From positions 191,040,925 through 191,104,924 of the forward strand of contig CM041782.1 of NCBI GenBank assembly GCA_023374045.1: DNA of 64,000 bases. The letters are read 5' to 3'. The stretch is from Limonium bicolor (taxonomy: Eukaryota; Streptophyta; Magnoliopsida; Caryophyllales; Plumbaginaceae). This document shows, piece after piece, positions 32,748 through 44,145 of this stretch (positions are counted from its first letter, which is position 1; the number at the start of each line of letters is the position of its first letter). The notes below the pieces were generated by a model. The model was given only the letters and a program-made list of their open reading frames with translations, made no database searches and was not told the origin of the DNA. The position numbers were made by a program, and so were the translations under genes.

Positions 32748-35439
32748 TGCTATAACAGGGCTGTTCGGGAAATTTATAACCACTACAAAGTACTTAGTAA
32801 AGTACCATAAAGTTAAATGTGATCGTCATAACAGTGGAAGGGCCTGTTAGCCTAACCTCTGTAGTTGTAAGTATACCAGTCAGCAAGAAGCTAGACTTGG
32901 TTAGGGTAAGAAGATGTTGTGAAACCATGAAAATTTTCTTTCAAACTCAGATTTATTTCAAACCCTTTTCCTTCAAAACCAGATTTTCTTTCAAACCAAT
33001 ACTTCTTTCTAACCTTCTTTCAAACCAAACCAGTAAAACCAAGGACAGTTGACAAGGATACAACAATGGATAAACTTTCCCTCGATTAAGTTCGGGAAGC
33101 ATGGAATGAATATTGTCACGGGACAATATAAGGGAGTTGACAACAGAATACTTCACCTAGGCGTGTGACGGACACTACGAGTGTACCAACTATAATGTGG
33201 GACGACCGCACTCCGATAGGAGCTTGTGGGCCTGACAGACCTACTTATGGGTTAGTTGGGTAAGTAGCAATGTATCAGTATGGTGCCCCACATATGTATA
33301 CAAGTAGAGTCCGAAACACGGGAAGTAGTCGACTCCGTACTACGGTCAGCAGTATAAATCAAACAAGAGCTAAGGATTACCATGAATGGTTAAAGTTAAG
33401 GGACTCAGTTAAGTTAACGAGACTAAAGGAATTAGTGAATTCCTTTCAACGAAATGCTTAAGAGTCAGGAGGTGCGAAGTGCACTAACTGTAATGTAAAG
33501 ACATCGTATACGTCTTAAGGATCCTCAGGGATAAACATGTTAGCTGGAACGGTGACCCAGCCTGTCCATGGCTAAGCAGATGCCTAATGTGGACACATTA
33601 ATGTGCAATGAACGGGATGAAACTCCCAGAATGAGTACCTACACTACCAGGAAATGTTGATCTTCACAGGAGGAGATAATAAGCCAGTTAAGAACGCAAA
33701 CGGCGTGGCTAACGGAATGTACCAATAAGTGTGAACTAGATGTAAAGGCATAACTTAGTAACACCCAGGAGCAATCCTTGAAGGGTGTTACACGAAACGA
33801 CATGATAGAAGCACAAAGGTTGAAACTAACACCCAACTTAGACATAAGTTGTCAGGAGACGGACTGACAAACCTAAGGGGCATCCCATGAAAGGAAACGG
33901 AATGTAACGACCTTGTCATGGAGCTCAATATAATATCCAAACCATGTAAGGTTGTACAGAGAAGTACATGTGTGTGGATAGCCTACAATGAGCGCAGCTC
34001 AAGGCAAATAAGGCTTATAGGCCACAAATAAAATGTGTTATGTAAATTAGATTGATTGCAGAAGTTTATGTTATATAAGTGAATAGAGTGGAGAACGAAC
34101 CACTGCATTAAGAGTGGGGTTACCTCTCGATATTGTGAGACCGTAGGAGCGGTAGTTATGTGTATCAAGTCCAAAAAATATGTTAAGGATTGACCATGTT
34201 GATATTGCGAGAGAACAGTTAGTTTAGTAGCTTGTGAAGCACCCGGCTGAATAACAGCGGCTTGTAACTCGAGTGAGCTACGCTCCAGGAGCATACAGTA
34301 GTCATCCAAATGAATAACGAACCATAATACGAGTGATGTAAGTATATGTGTGGAAGTTAATGTGACAGTAAGTAGACCATGTAAGTTATTGTTATGCAAT
34401 GAGTAAGAGCACGGTTCGTAGCTGGCGACCGTTGTATCAATGTTATTGAGTAATAATGTGGCAGATAAGACCAGTTATGAGTTAAACTCGGCGGAGATGC
34501 AAGGTAAGTGATGATAAACAAACTCGGTAGTAAGCCAGTAACCAGTATTACGAGATCGGAATCTCAATGAAACACAGTGTGAATTCCATGGCGAATTGCA
34601 TAAGAGATTTACTGTCAAGAGTTTACGCCTCTGCACTCTGTATGACTGAGTGTTTTGGTATTGCATTTGAACAGTAATGATCGAGTGCGATGGAAGGGGT
34701 TTTGGAAACGTTAATTGTGGTGGAAACAGAAAACGGCTTATAACGCCATAGTGATTGATGCATAGGAAATGCAAAGACATACCATGAAAGGGTACTTGTA
34801 CAAAACCAAATGTGGAGGCATGATTAAGAATAAGGGACTACAGTAGCACTGAATACCAAATATTGGTATAGAATATACCCCAAATGTTGGGTAATAACTG
34901 AGAGAGCACTACACACTAGGTAGTAGCTCAACCTCAACTGACAGTAAGTTGGAAGGAAACAAGTCAATCAGTGTGAAATACGTAACAGTATATACAGTCA
35001 ATTATTATGGAAGTAGATAGAAAGTTTATAACTCACCGAATTCGCTAACGGTAAGAGATACCACGCGTCGGTTGAGAAACCATTGTTACCAAGATGAAGG
35101 TGACAATTGGGGATGTACAATACAGTAAGAATAACAAATGGGGAAATTAAGCTCTACAGTTATTAGAGTTTCGCAGCAGAAACTAGTGAGCCAGTGATTC
35201 AAGTGTTGAATGTACATGGTGAACACGAGTGAATGGCTAATTATTAACGCCTAGAAGCCTAACAGGCCAGAATCGAAACCAACTAAGAGTTTAAACAAAC
35301 TCCAATGAGAATTCTTGGTTTAGGAACTAAACCGCCAATATGGTTAAGATCCTCTAATCAGAATCCATTGTGTAATAGACCGTGTGGAAGTTAAAACACT
35401 TCACGATGGCAGAACATTTTAAGCCAATGTTTAGTGATT

Positions 35440-35476
35440 GATTACGTGGGCGTAATCCCTTTTAAGGGGGGTAGAG
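35440..35476 (+). promoter_or_regulatory. Internal hairpin plus polypurine-like tract in D
   Basis: GATTACG-TGGG-CGTAATC is followed by CTTTTAAGGGGGGTAG. It repeats the terminal arrangement with unrelated stem bases, 1.3 kb before the terminal one. Confidence 0.6.
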
Positions 35477-36763
35477 CGCAAAACCACTTAGTGTGTATTA
35501 CCGTACAAATGTACGTGATTTATGTTGTGCATAGCACAAAATAATTTGTTTTGATGATTGGTGTGTGTGTTATGTAAACATACACATTCATTCATGGTTT
35601 AATTGTGGTAATTGCGCACAGAAGATGCGAATACCATTGTGATAAGTGTGTTTATTTGTTAACAGTGGTGTGTGATAATACAAGTGTGGGGAGTAGAGAA
35701 ACTCCCGGGGAACAAAACCCCGACAGTGTATAAATGTGAAACGGTGTGTTGTATTTTGATAAAATATATGTGTATATATACTATATAATGATTCATGAAA
35801 GGGTATGAGACCGATATAAAACCTAATGAGAATAAGATTCCATAGGCAACGGGATTAAAGTGAATGGAGATAACTGATAGACGGAGTTCTATCCCTTGGA
35901 GATGTATGATCATGATTAGAATGATTAAAAAGATAGAAAATTGGAAATGAGTGATTTATTTGATGCTTGAAAATGAAGTGGGAAGTGGAACTTGATTTGC
36001 ATACGATCAAGGGAAGCCGAACACAAATTGGGGTGGAAGGATAGTTCAACACTAGTGCTGATCACATCAGGGTTGGATGATTCTTGAAGCTCCCTATAAG
36101 TGGTCACAATTAACCACGCTAAGAAAAGAAGCAAAGAGCATAAGTTGGACTTGGAGTTGTGTGTGTTTTCAAAAGGATTTTGAATTGGTATTTATAAAAC
36201 GTCGATAGATACTTTACATAGTTAAAGTTTTCTTACTTAACCTCAAAAAAAAAATTCAAATTTAAGTGATTGTTTTGATCTCCCAAAGGCACGGGGAAGG
36301 AAGGTGTCCATCGCGACCGGGTTCTGCGGGATCACAGTGTATATCAAAGATATTTTTGGTTGCCATACATGCTAAGACATGTTGTGTGGTATGTGTAATA
36401 AATATTATTTTGACCTTGAGTTCCAAAAGTGTATGTTATCAAGACCTATGAGTCTAAATGTTGTTGTGCTACATAGACCTATGTGTCTAAAGGCTGTTAT
36501 GTTATAGAGACCTATGTGTCTAAATGTTGTTATGTTACCCAAGACCAGAGAGTCTAAGGGTTGTTATGTATGTGTAAATGTTGTTAAGATACCCGGACCA
36601 TTGAGTCCGAGGTTATCTTGTGAATATGTTATGTTATGTATGGATGTGAATGTGTTACCCGGACCATTAAGTCCAAGGTTGTGATGTAAAGTGTATTTGG
36701 TTATGGAAGTTTTATTTCTATAAGTAATCCCCGTATTCTAATCCAAGATGTGTGGGAAGTGTA

Positions 36764-36799
36764 AACTTCGAGGACGAAGTTCTTTTAAGGGGGGTAGAT
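36764..36799 (+). promoter_or_regulatory. Element D terminal hairpin and polypurine tract
   Basis: AACTTCG-AGGA-CGAAGTT is followed by CTTTTAAGGGGGGTAGAT directly against the 3' LTR. Confidence 0.85.
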
Positions 36800-39700
36800 T
36801 GAAATACCCTAGACCATGATATGTGGTTTAAATATTAAAATATGGTATATAAAGGCTAAAAAGTGCCTTAGGAACATCAGTGAACAATTTAAACCATAGT
36901 AAAATGCAATAAAGCACTAAGATACAGTTTGAGCAAAAACATGCTTTAAGCTTGGAGTGAACTTGGTTAGGACCCAAAGAGCCTACCAAGACTTAATAAT
37001 ATTCAATTATGATTTAATAAGGCTAATTAAGTCCTTAGGAAATTTTGGTAGACAATGAAACCAAACAAAACACAAGAAAATACCTTAAAGTCAATAAGAG
37101 CAAAAATGTGCTCTAAGCTTGGGATAAATTTGTATAAGACCTAATGGTCATACCTACACCTTATAAATATGTTAATGAACATATTAAATCAATTACCAAA
37201 GAAAACCAAGCTTGAAAACAAGTTAAAACACAAAATGTGCTTTAAGGAGTCTTAAAGCACGTTTTTGAAAAATTGTCTTGTAAATGAGTTTTGAATGGCT
37301 AGATGTCCATCATTACTCTTTAATTAACATGTGTACTATATAGTATCACATTTGGAAGTCTATATCAATGGGAAATCAAAAATTTCACTTCTATGTGCCT
37401 TGTTTTTATGAATAGTAACTTTTATAAGCTAGTTTGTAACATATGTTGCTATAAGTAATTAAATTGGTCAAAAGACTATTATACCCTTCTAAATATATGG
37501 GGGCCGGTTTTTCAAGGTGTGAGTCACCAACTTGTAAAAGAAATCAAATAAGGAAAGTAAAGCTTATAAAGTAAAGTACTATTTTGCTTTACACATAAAT
37601 ATCTTAACAAAAGCAAACTTACCTTCATTCTCTCTTCCTTCTTGTATTCCCACGGTTCCTTTCCTCCATTCTCTCAAGCTCCATCGGTTATGCTACAGCA
37701 AAGCTTCACCATTTCCAAATCCTTTCACTTGTAACTCCTAACTCCATGCTCCGAATTTAATTCCGAGACTACCGTTCTCTTAGTTGGAGCAAGCTCTACA
37801 ACATTGTCTTTCAAATCATCAAAACCACCATTTGGTGAAAGGAGAACTTCCATGGAAGGAGCTTGAGCTTATATTTTTATGCCTTGTTGATCACCTTTGC
37901 TTCAAGGTAAGGAAAAACCAAGAAAAACTCCATTTCCTTCATTTTTGGTGTTGACCGAAAATGCACCTTTTAATGGTGTCTTCCCTGTCTTGTTTTAGCT
38001 TCATTTGAATTCCAAGGGCTAGGAGGAGTCCTCTCTTGATACTCATTCAAGCTCTCTTTCCATTCAAAGGTAAAAACAATTACCTTAATGTGTTAAAACA
38101 ATATGTAACTAGGGTTTACAATGAGATGAAGCATAATGCTTGGATACTCATTCTATTATGTGTACATTGTTTAGAAGTTGACAAAACAACCAAACATCCT
38201 ACCGGTTTTACAAGGAAACAAGAAAGAAGTTTGTGAGGAAAAAGAGGTAACAAACTATCTCAATGTAGTTTAAATGCCTTAGGAAAATGAGCTTGATTTG
38301 CTTAATAAAATACCTAAGGAGCCAATGGTGAATGACCTAGAGAAATGCTCTCAAGGAGTTTATTAAGGGCATATGTATTGTTGGGTGTATTTGCAGGTCA
38401 AAGGCATTACTTATGTGGGAAATTCAGTGTTTAAGGTTTATGCAATTTAAGGGCCTAAGAGCCATGTTATTAAGGGCCTAAGAGCCATGTTATTTAAGGG
38501 CCTAAGTGCCAAGCAATTTAAGTTATGCACTATATTGTGATGTAGTGCTAAATGTGTGAAGTTTGTGTATAAAAATGTGTTTGATGATTTTAGGGTTCTT
38601 GAATGAAATAAGGTAAAAACCTAAGTGTTTGGGAGTGAGTAATACAAGAGAAGCTATGGCAAAATTTGGAAAAAAATGTGTAAGAAGTTCTAAGTGTTTT
38701 AAGTAAGTTTTGGTGAACTAGGAAGTGTTAAAGGGAACAAATGTTTTACTTGGGAAGAAAACATGTATTAAGGTGATTTAGAGTGATGCAAGGATTTAGG
38801 TGTTATTTGGAAGTTCTAGGAATTCAATATGTGTTTTTGAGAATGTAAAGTCTTGGAGAAGTTTGTTAAGGTTAGGAATGTTGATGTACAAGGAAGAAAT
38901 GATGTTTAGGTAGATGTGAAAAAGGAGATTTAGTTAGTAAGAAAGAAGTTTGAGAGATGATGTTAAGTGTAGAGGAACACCTTGGTATAGTGGTAATTAT
39001 AGGTGAAATACCACCTAGAAATCTTAAGTTGAAAACATTCCAAGTGTAGGAATTTTGTAAGGAATTTATGAATGATAAGATGGTTTTGGGTGTGATTTAA
39101 AGAGTTTAGTACATGGCTAAGGTGTGTTTGATGTGCCAAATGATGTTAGAACACATTAGGAGGCTTGAGGAAAAATTGGAGAAAGTTTGACAATGTATGG
39201 GAAGTTTCTGCAGCCGACCTACCCAGGGGACCGACCCCAGTCTGGGTCGGTCGGGCGGAAACTGTGAACTTAGATGATCTGCAGCCGCCTACCGAGGGGG
39301 TGGGTCGGTCGGACCTTAAAAAAAAAAAAATTAATTTTAAGAATGTTAAGTGGTATTAGTGGTATGCCATTAAGAGAGTATTGATGGTTAGAAAGATAAA
39401 TATATATGGACTAGAGAGATTAAGTTAAGTAAGATGATTTAAATGTTAAGGTTATAAAATGATATGTAATGATGGGGATGATTAGTAATGATGTTATAAG
39501 GTTGTTTAAGACATGTTAGGTGAGTTATAAGGACAATTAAGTAGGTGGAAAGTTGGAGGAAAAAATGTGAAAGTAAAACAAGTTAAAAATGTGAAGTTAT
39601 TAACTAGTTAACAGGGTTAATATGAGCTTTAGACTTTAAACAATCATGTTACCCGATGTTAATGAAATTAATTTATATTACCAGTTGTTCGAGAATTGCT

Positions 39701-41280
39701 CGAGGACATAAGTGGACTCGGTGACAGGTATGGTTTTCTTGCAACCTGTGTCCTACCGGATTACACCGGCTTGTATGCCAATGTGTTTTCTATATGTTTG
39801 CCACGTTGTAAGATAAAACATGTAATGAGTTACAGTAATTCATTTATGAGGCGTGTTCAACTCCGATACCATTTAACCTCGGAAGTGTTAACCTTAGTTA
39901 ACTGAGTCTAGGATCACATGAGAGTTCGGTATTCGGATTAAATGACCCGAACCATGGGACGTTCTAACCACGGCTATGCGTGTGTTAATTGTGTGATATG
40001 TGTATGTGAATGTAGGGATCTCCCTTGTGTGTTTAACCCAGTTGTAATACTGTATGGTTGTAGATGTAGAGACTCCATAGTGGGGTTCTAACTAATATCA
40101 AAGTAAGTATGTACTAACAGTGGTGAGGAATCCGGTTTGGCCGGTCGCGCGTTGTTTGGGAGTGGGTATCCTTTTTAGCCTTACCCTTCTCTCGATGGTT
40201 GTTTCCCTCACGGGTTATGATCTCCCATTAGCTTATTCCAAAGCTTAGCTATTCTGACTTATGATCGGTTTAGGGGGAACATGTGTTTGTGTGGTGTGTT
40301 CGGGCCACAAACCGAACCATCTTAACTTAAGTTACTCGTCCGACTATTAGGACGGTAATGGGTTGTATAACGAGTTTATCATGAGGGTGACATCATTCTC
40401 TAGGCTCACCAGTGAATTAAACTATGTTTGGGTCGGCTCCTAAGAGGACCGCACCCGTTTGTTATGTGTTGTTGATGTAATGCATTTCTATTGCGATATT
40501 GTTATGTGCACGTTGAAACGTGAAAAGTGTTGTTATGTGTTGTTATGTGATGTATGTTATACGTTGTAAATTGTGGAGTATGTGGATCATGGATATGAAT
40601 CCCAGTTTGTGATAAGAGGCGTTAAGGATAACCCAATTAATGGTAAGTGTCGTCTATTAAGGAAGTAGCTCCATTAGAGGAGAAACACTCTAGGGTTAAT
40701 GAACACCATGAGTGACTTATCAAGTAGGGAGTGTTATCTGTTTGTTGAGCCCATTGAGGCAAAATGTTATGTGTGTGTTTATAGTTACATGCATGATTTA
40801 AATATAATCAACCGTATGCTATGACGACAATTAGTGTGCGTGGCCCGGTAGCATGTGGGCTGCGGGGATTACCATACCAGCAAAGGTGCTGAGCCCCTTG
40901 GGGGCCACCCTTTCTCTTTTTTTACTATTTCAGGTACAAGGAGCTGGAGCCGTTCGAGAGTAGGACGGGGTAGTCGTTGTACATGGGTAACGTTTAAGTT
41001 GTATAATACAGTAGGTTTTAGTAAGACCGAAATTGTTATCGGCATTAGTTTGTGAATACTCGGTACAGTGGAAGGTGCATGTTGTTTCTATTGTTAATGG
41101 AAGGGTCAGTAATGTGTAGTCGCTCGGGAATCTAGTCCATCAGGACGGTACAATGTATATGTAATAGCCTGGAGCCAGTGGGTGGTTAAACGACGGTAAC
41201 GCCAACGAGTAATAAGTAATGTGATGAAGTCTGTTTCCTGCAGTTATTGTAAGTGTGTTAATGTTGGATGGGGTGTTACA
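36800..41280 (+). repeat. Element D 3' LTR
   Basis: 4481 bp, co-linear with 27351-31894. From about 37.5 kb on it has many 1-4 nt losses relative to the 5' LTR, often at doubled bases or short direct repeats, whereas substitutions are few. That skew suggests sequence or assembly error in part. Confidence 0.94.
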
Positions 41281-41285
41281 TTGTG

Positions 41286-42450
41286 TTTCCCGGTTTTGAG
41301 TTTGAGAGGTATTTTGATGTGAGCTCTTTTGATCCTGTGTCACTTTGGGACCATTGCGGATCACTTCGTCATGTGATAGCGGCTTTGCTCTCTGGACTGA
41401 TGAAAACGTTATCTGAGAGTCAGGCTCCTCGCTTCCTTTGGTCACCGGGTTGGTTATTCATCACGGGCTGGCTTGTTCTGTGGAGCTTTGCAACATCGAA
41501 AAGGGATATGAAAGGCTCAGGGGGGGTGCCTAGGGTTTAATGTCAGGGTTTACAAGCTTTAGCTATGTGGTGTTGTACTAGTGCTTCGTCATTCCTGATA
41601 GTTGTGTATCCGTCGTTGTACTTTCGCAGGTCTAAGAGTAAATTTACAAAATCTCCTTCGGTCGGAGTTATGCCGTTTACCTCACCTTTGAATGTGGTCT
41701 CACCGGAGTCGTGTAAAAATGACACGCTCGTTCACTAATGGTTTTTCCACTCAAGACACTCTCGCGAGATTTCACTCGGAAACGTCGTTCGCACATTTAA
41801 ACAAAAGATAAAAGATGACGAACTTAAACTTAGATTGCCCCCAGTATTGATTTTGGGGTTTGTGACAACAATTCAATAGATGTGGACCTTGAACCTCTTT
41901 GTGGGTTGTGAGTTGTGGTGTTGGTTGGCATGTTCAAATTTTCGAAACCCAAAATGCAGTCTTTGTATCCACTGCATAGTCAGAAAATGATTACTTCGTG
42001 ATCCTTGAAAGACGTAAGTGCTCTTTTTTTTAGTTTTTCGAATTAAGTAATAATGCTTGTACAAAAATTATGAAAATGGAACTATTTTTATTCAACAAAA
42101 AGAATAATGTTGGAAATTACAAACTCAAGAAAACTACTAAAAATGATCAAGGGAACTAACTACTACAAAAGTTGAAAGACAACTAAACAAGAAAAGAAAT
42201 GCATTAATGAGAAAAACACTAAAAAACAACATTTTGAGATGCTTGGGCACACGTGCTCTGCGCTCTCCACCAGTCTTAGATGGAGCCTGGTCAATTAGAT
42301 CCTGGATTCTGTGTTGTAGGGCCCATGCAGTGGTCAGTGTCGTGACCGGGCAGCTGATGGAAGTGACAAAATTGATTAAGATCCTTCCCCAAATGAGTAG
42401 TTCCTGGCCTCAGGGCGAGCGGTTGCATCGGATATCTTCCTCGAAGCTCT
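41286..42450 (-). other. Element C internal region right of element D
   Basis: No gene recognised. A polypurine-like GGGGGCAATC motif (minus strand) lies near 41836-41850. Confidence 0.5.
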
Positions 42451-42918
42451 TCAAGTGCTTGTCTTGGTGTTCGACCGATGTCTGTAAACTCTCTGTCGAG
42501 AATTCCGTCGGGGTGGTTCTACTGTCCCAACGCTCCAACCAGGTCCTCTTGACTGTCGATCACTGTCTTCCTCATGTTGCCTAGTTCTCTTGCGGGTGCA
42601 GCTTTGGATGCAAGTTGCTGCTCCTGGTTGCCTAATCACTTTCCTGAGTTCTGTAGCAATTTCTTTGACATTCCCCTTCGATCCTCGGACCCTAATGGAG
42701 CCAACTTCAATGCAGTCAAAAAGGGTGTTGAGAAGCCTGTCCACTAACTCATCCCGAGTTTGACGTTCGGACTCGAGGGAAAGAGCCTTTGCTTTCAACT
42801 CTTCGATAACAGCAACATAGTTAGATTCCACGGCGTCCATGGCAGCACTATGCCTCTGCTCCATAGCTTCAATGGTGGCCATGTGCTTTTGTTCCAAAAT
42901 TGCGAGCTGGGCTTCCAT
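42451..42918 (-). CDS. Element C coiled-coil ORF, function unknown
   Basis: 155 codons from an ATG at 42918. Residues 1-60 show heptad-like charge and hydrophobic spacing (EAQLAILEQKHMATIEAMEQ onward), predicting a coiled coil. The middle (VKEIATELRKVI) is also helical, and the C-terminal third is Arg/Ser-rich and probably disordered. It is the only plausible ORF between C's PBS and its repeats. Tat/Ogre elements often carry an extra ORF upstream of gag; I suspect a remnant of that or of gag but cannot show it. It may be noncoding by chance. Confidence 0.4.
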   Translation of the reverse strand: MEAQLAILEQKHMATIEAMEQRHSAAMDAVESNYVAVIEELKAKALSLESERQTRDELVDRLLNTLFDCIEVGSIRVRGSKGNVKEIATELRKVIRQPGAATCIQSCTRKRTRQHEEDSDRQSRGPGWSVGTVEPPRRNSRQRVYRHRSNTKTST

Positions 42919-43059
42919 GTCGATTGGACCGCACTTAGGACTTGAGTCTACCTGTGTCCAAGGTATCCATTATTAGCTAACAAAAGGAAGTGGGCTGAAA
43001 CATGACGCTTCACAAGATAGATCGAAACAGACTTAGGCTGAAAGCAAGTAGGCCAGGAT

Positions 43060-43870
43060 ACCCAGAGAATTACGTGTCTGGGCTGGAGTATATTTCAGAC
43101 TATGAACTGGAACTTGGACTGAAATCTAAACAGATGGCTTTGATTGGGCCTGAGAGGTGACACTAGATCTAGGGGGTTGGGGCTAGGGCCCGAATAAGAA
43201 GTTACCTAGTCTAGAATGAGCCCTTGGGCCGGAATGTGTTTGGGCCTGGAGTAAAGCACATGGGCTGGAATGGTCCCTAAATCACAAATGGGCCTAACTT
43301 TCTTTGGGCCAGAGAAGATGGTTGCTAAGCAGAAAAAGATTTTATTTTCAGAACTTGTGGGTTATTTCAAGTTCAGGTGGATTTCTTTGTTATGGGCCTA
43401 GAACTGATTGGATAATTCAAATTGGGCCAGAAGAGAAATCGCCTAAGTCTAAGCTTTTGGGCCAAAGCCTGAATGACTCACATATTAAACCAAACAGGAC
43501 CTCTAGGCCGCAAACAAGCGGAGCCGCCAATTCGGGTTAGGCTAGGTTAATGTAGGAGAAGTTCATATCAATCTCTAGGCTGGGTAATGGGCCGATCATA
43601 CAAGCAAACAAGGCCCACACAAATTCAACATGTCCTCACTAGACGTTTAAATCAAACCGGGTATGGATCGATCCGGAGAGGTGCTTAGGGCATGGGCCCA
43701 GGTCACCTCAAAGGAATAGGGCTTGCACGCTATTCTCTTTGGGCTTCCCCACTTTTTTCACATCACCTGAAGGTGTGCGTCTACGGTCGGGTCTTTGACT
43801 GACCAAACAATGGGCTAGGTAAGGATACTGTCAGGAAAATGCTTGGGGCTAAAGCCCAGGTATTAAGGGG
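43060..43870. promoter_or_regulatory. TGGGCC/TGGGCT-rich leader of element C
   Basis: More than a dozen TGGGCY motifs in about 800 bp between the ORF and the PBS. TGGGCY is the plant site II motif recognised by TCP factors, but here the motifs lie in a degenerate repetitive context. Near-duplicate segments with TTCACATCACCT...GGTGTG occur at about 43755 and 43910. Confidence 0.5.
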
Positions 43871-44124
43871 GTGTGGTTAGACGACACCCTCCTCTTTTCC
43901 CCCACTTATTCACATCACCTAAAAGGTGTGAGTCCCTGACAGGGGACCCTCAAACGGGTCCCGGGGTAAAATCGGTTTGCATGGACCCTCGCTCTCACAT
44001 GATGCAAAGGTGCAGAAATTAAAGTGCGCACAAAAGTAAACAAACAAAGTAATAAAGCCATAAATAAACATTTTCGAGTTAAGCCCTCTTTCTTAAAATT
44101 AAACAAGTTAAAATTAAGAGTTTG

Positions 44125-44142
44125 TCCCCAGCAGAGTCGCCA
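44125..44142 (-). promoter_or_regulatory. Element C primer-binding site
   Basis: Minus-strand TGGCGACTCTGCTGGGGA three bases from the right LTR. It fixes C's orientation and sets it apart from the iMet-primed elements. I recall this PBS type from Ogre/Tat elements; the exact tRNA was not checked. Confidence 0.75.
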
Positions 44143-44145
44143 GTC

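Larger units (their letters stand above)
31928..36799 (+). other. Element D internal region, non-coding
   Basis: No gag or pol detectable. Blocks are shared with element E: around 31975-32060, 32290-32330, 32722-32750, 33160-33370 and 34085-34150. Not all are in the same order as in E. Contains a 20-base palindrome (32728-32747), two hairpin-plus-polypurine modules (35440-35476 and 36764-36799) and a degenerate tandem repeat of about 45-65 bp at 36440-36690 (ACCTATGTGTCTAAATGTTG and variants). Confidence 0.7.
27351..41280 (+). mobile_element. Element D: non-coding LTR element with Tekay-type LTRs (LARD-like)
   Basis: Plus-strand element with LTRs 27351-31894 and 36800-41280, flanked by TTGTG duplications (27346-27350, 41281-41285). 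It has an iMet-type PBS and a polypurine tract. The 4.9 kb internal region has no ORF above about 140 codons and no gag or pol motif that I can find. Its LTR ends, PBS hairpin and U5 module are those of the Tekay-like elements A, B and E, so it probably moves with their proteins. Confidence 0.93.

Noticed and set aside
31928..36799. Decayed gag-pol in D
   Set aside because: I looked for RT, integrase, RNase H, protease and zinc-knuckle motifs on both strands and found none; a sensitive translated search could still overturn this.
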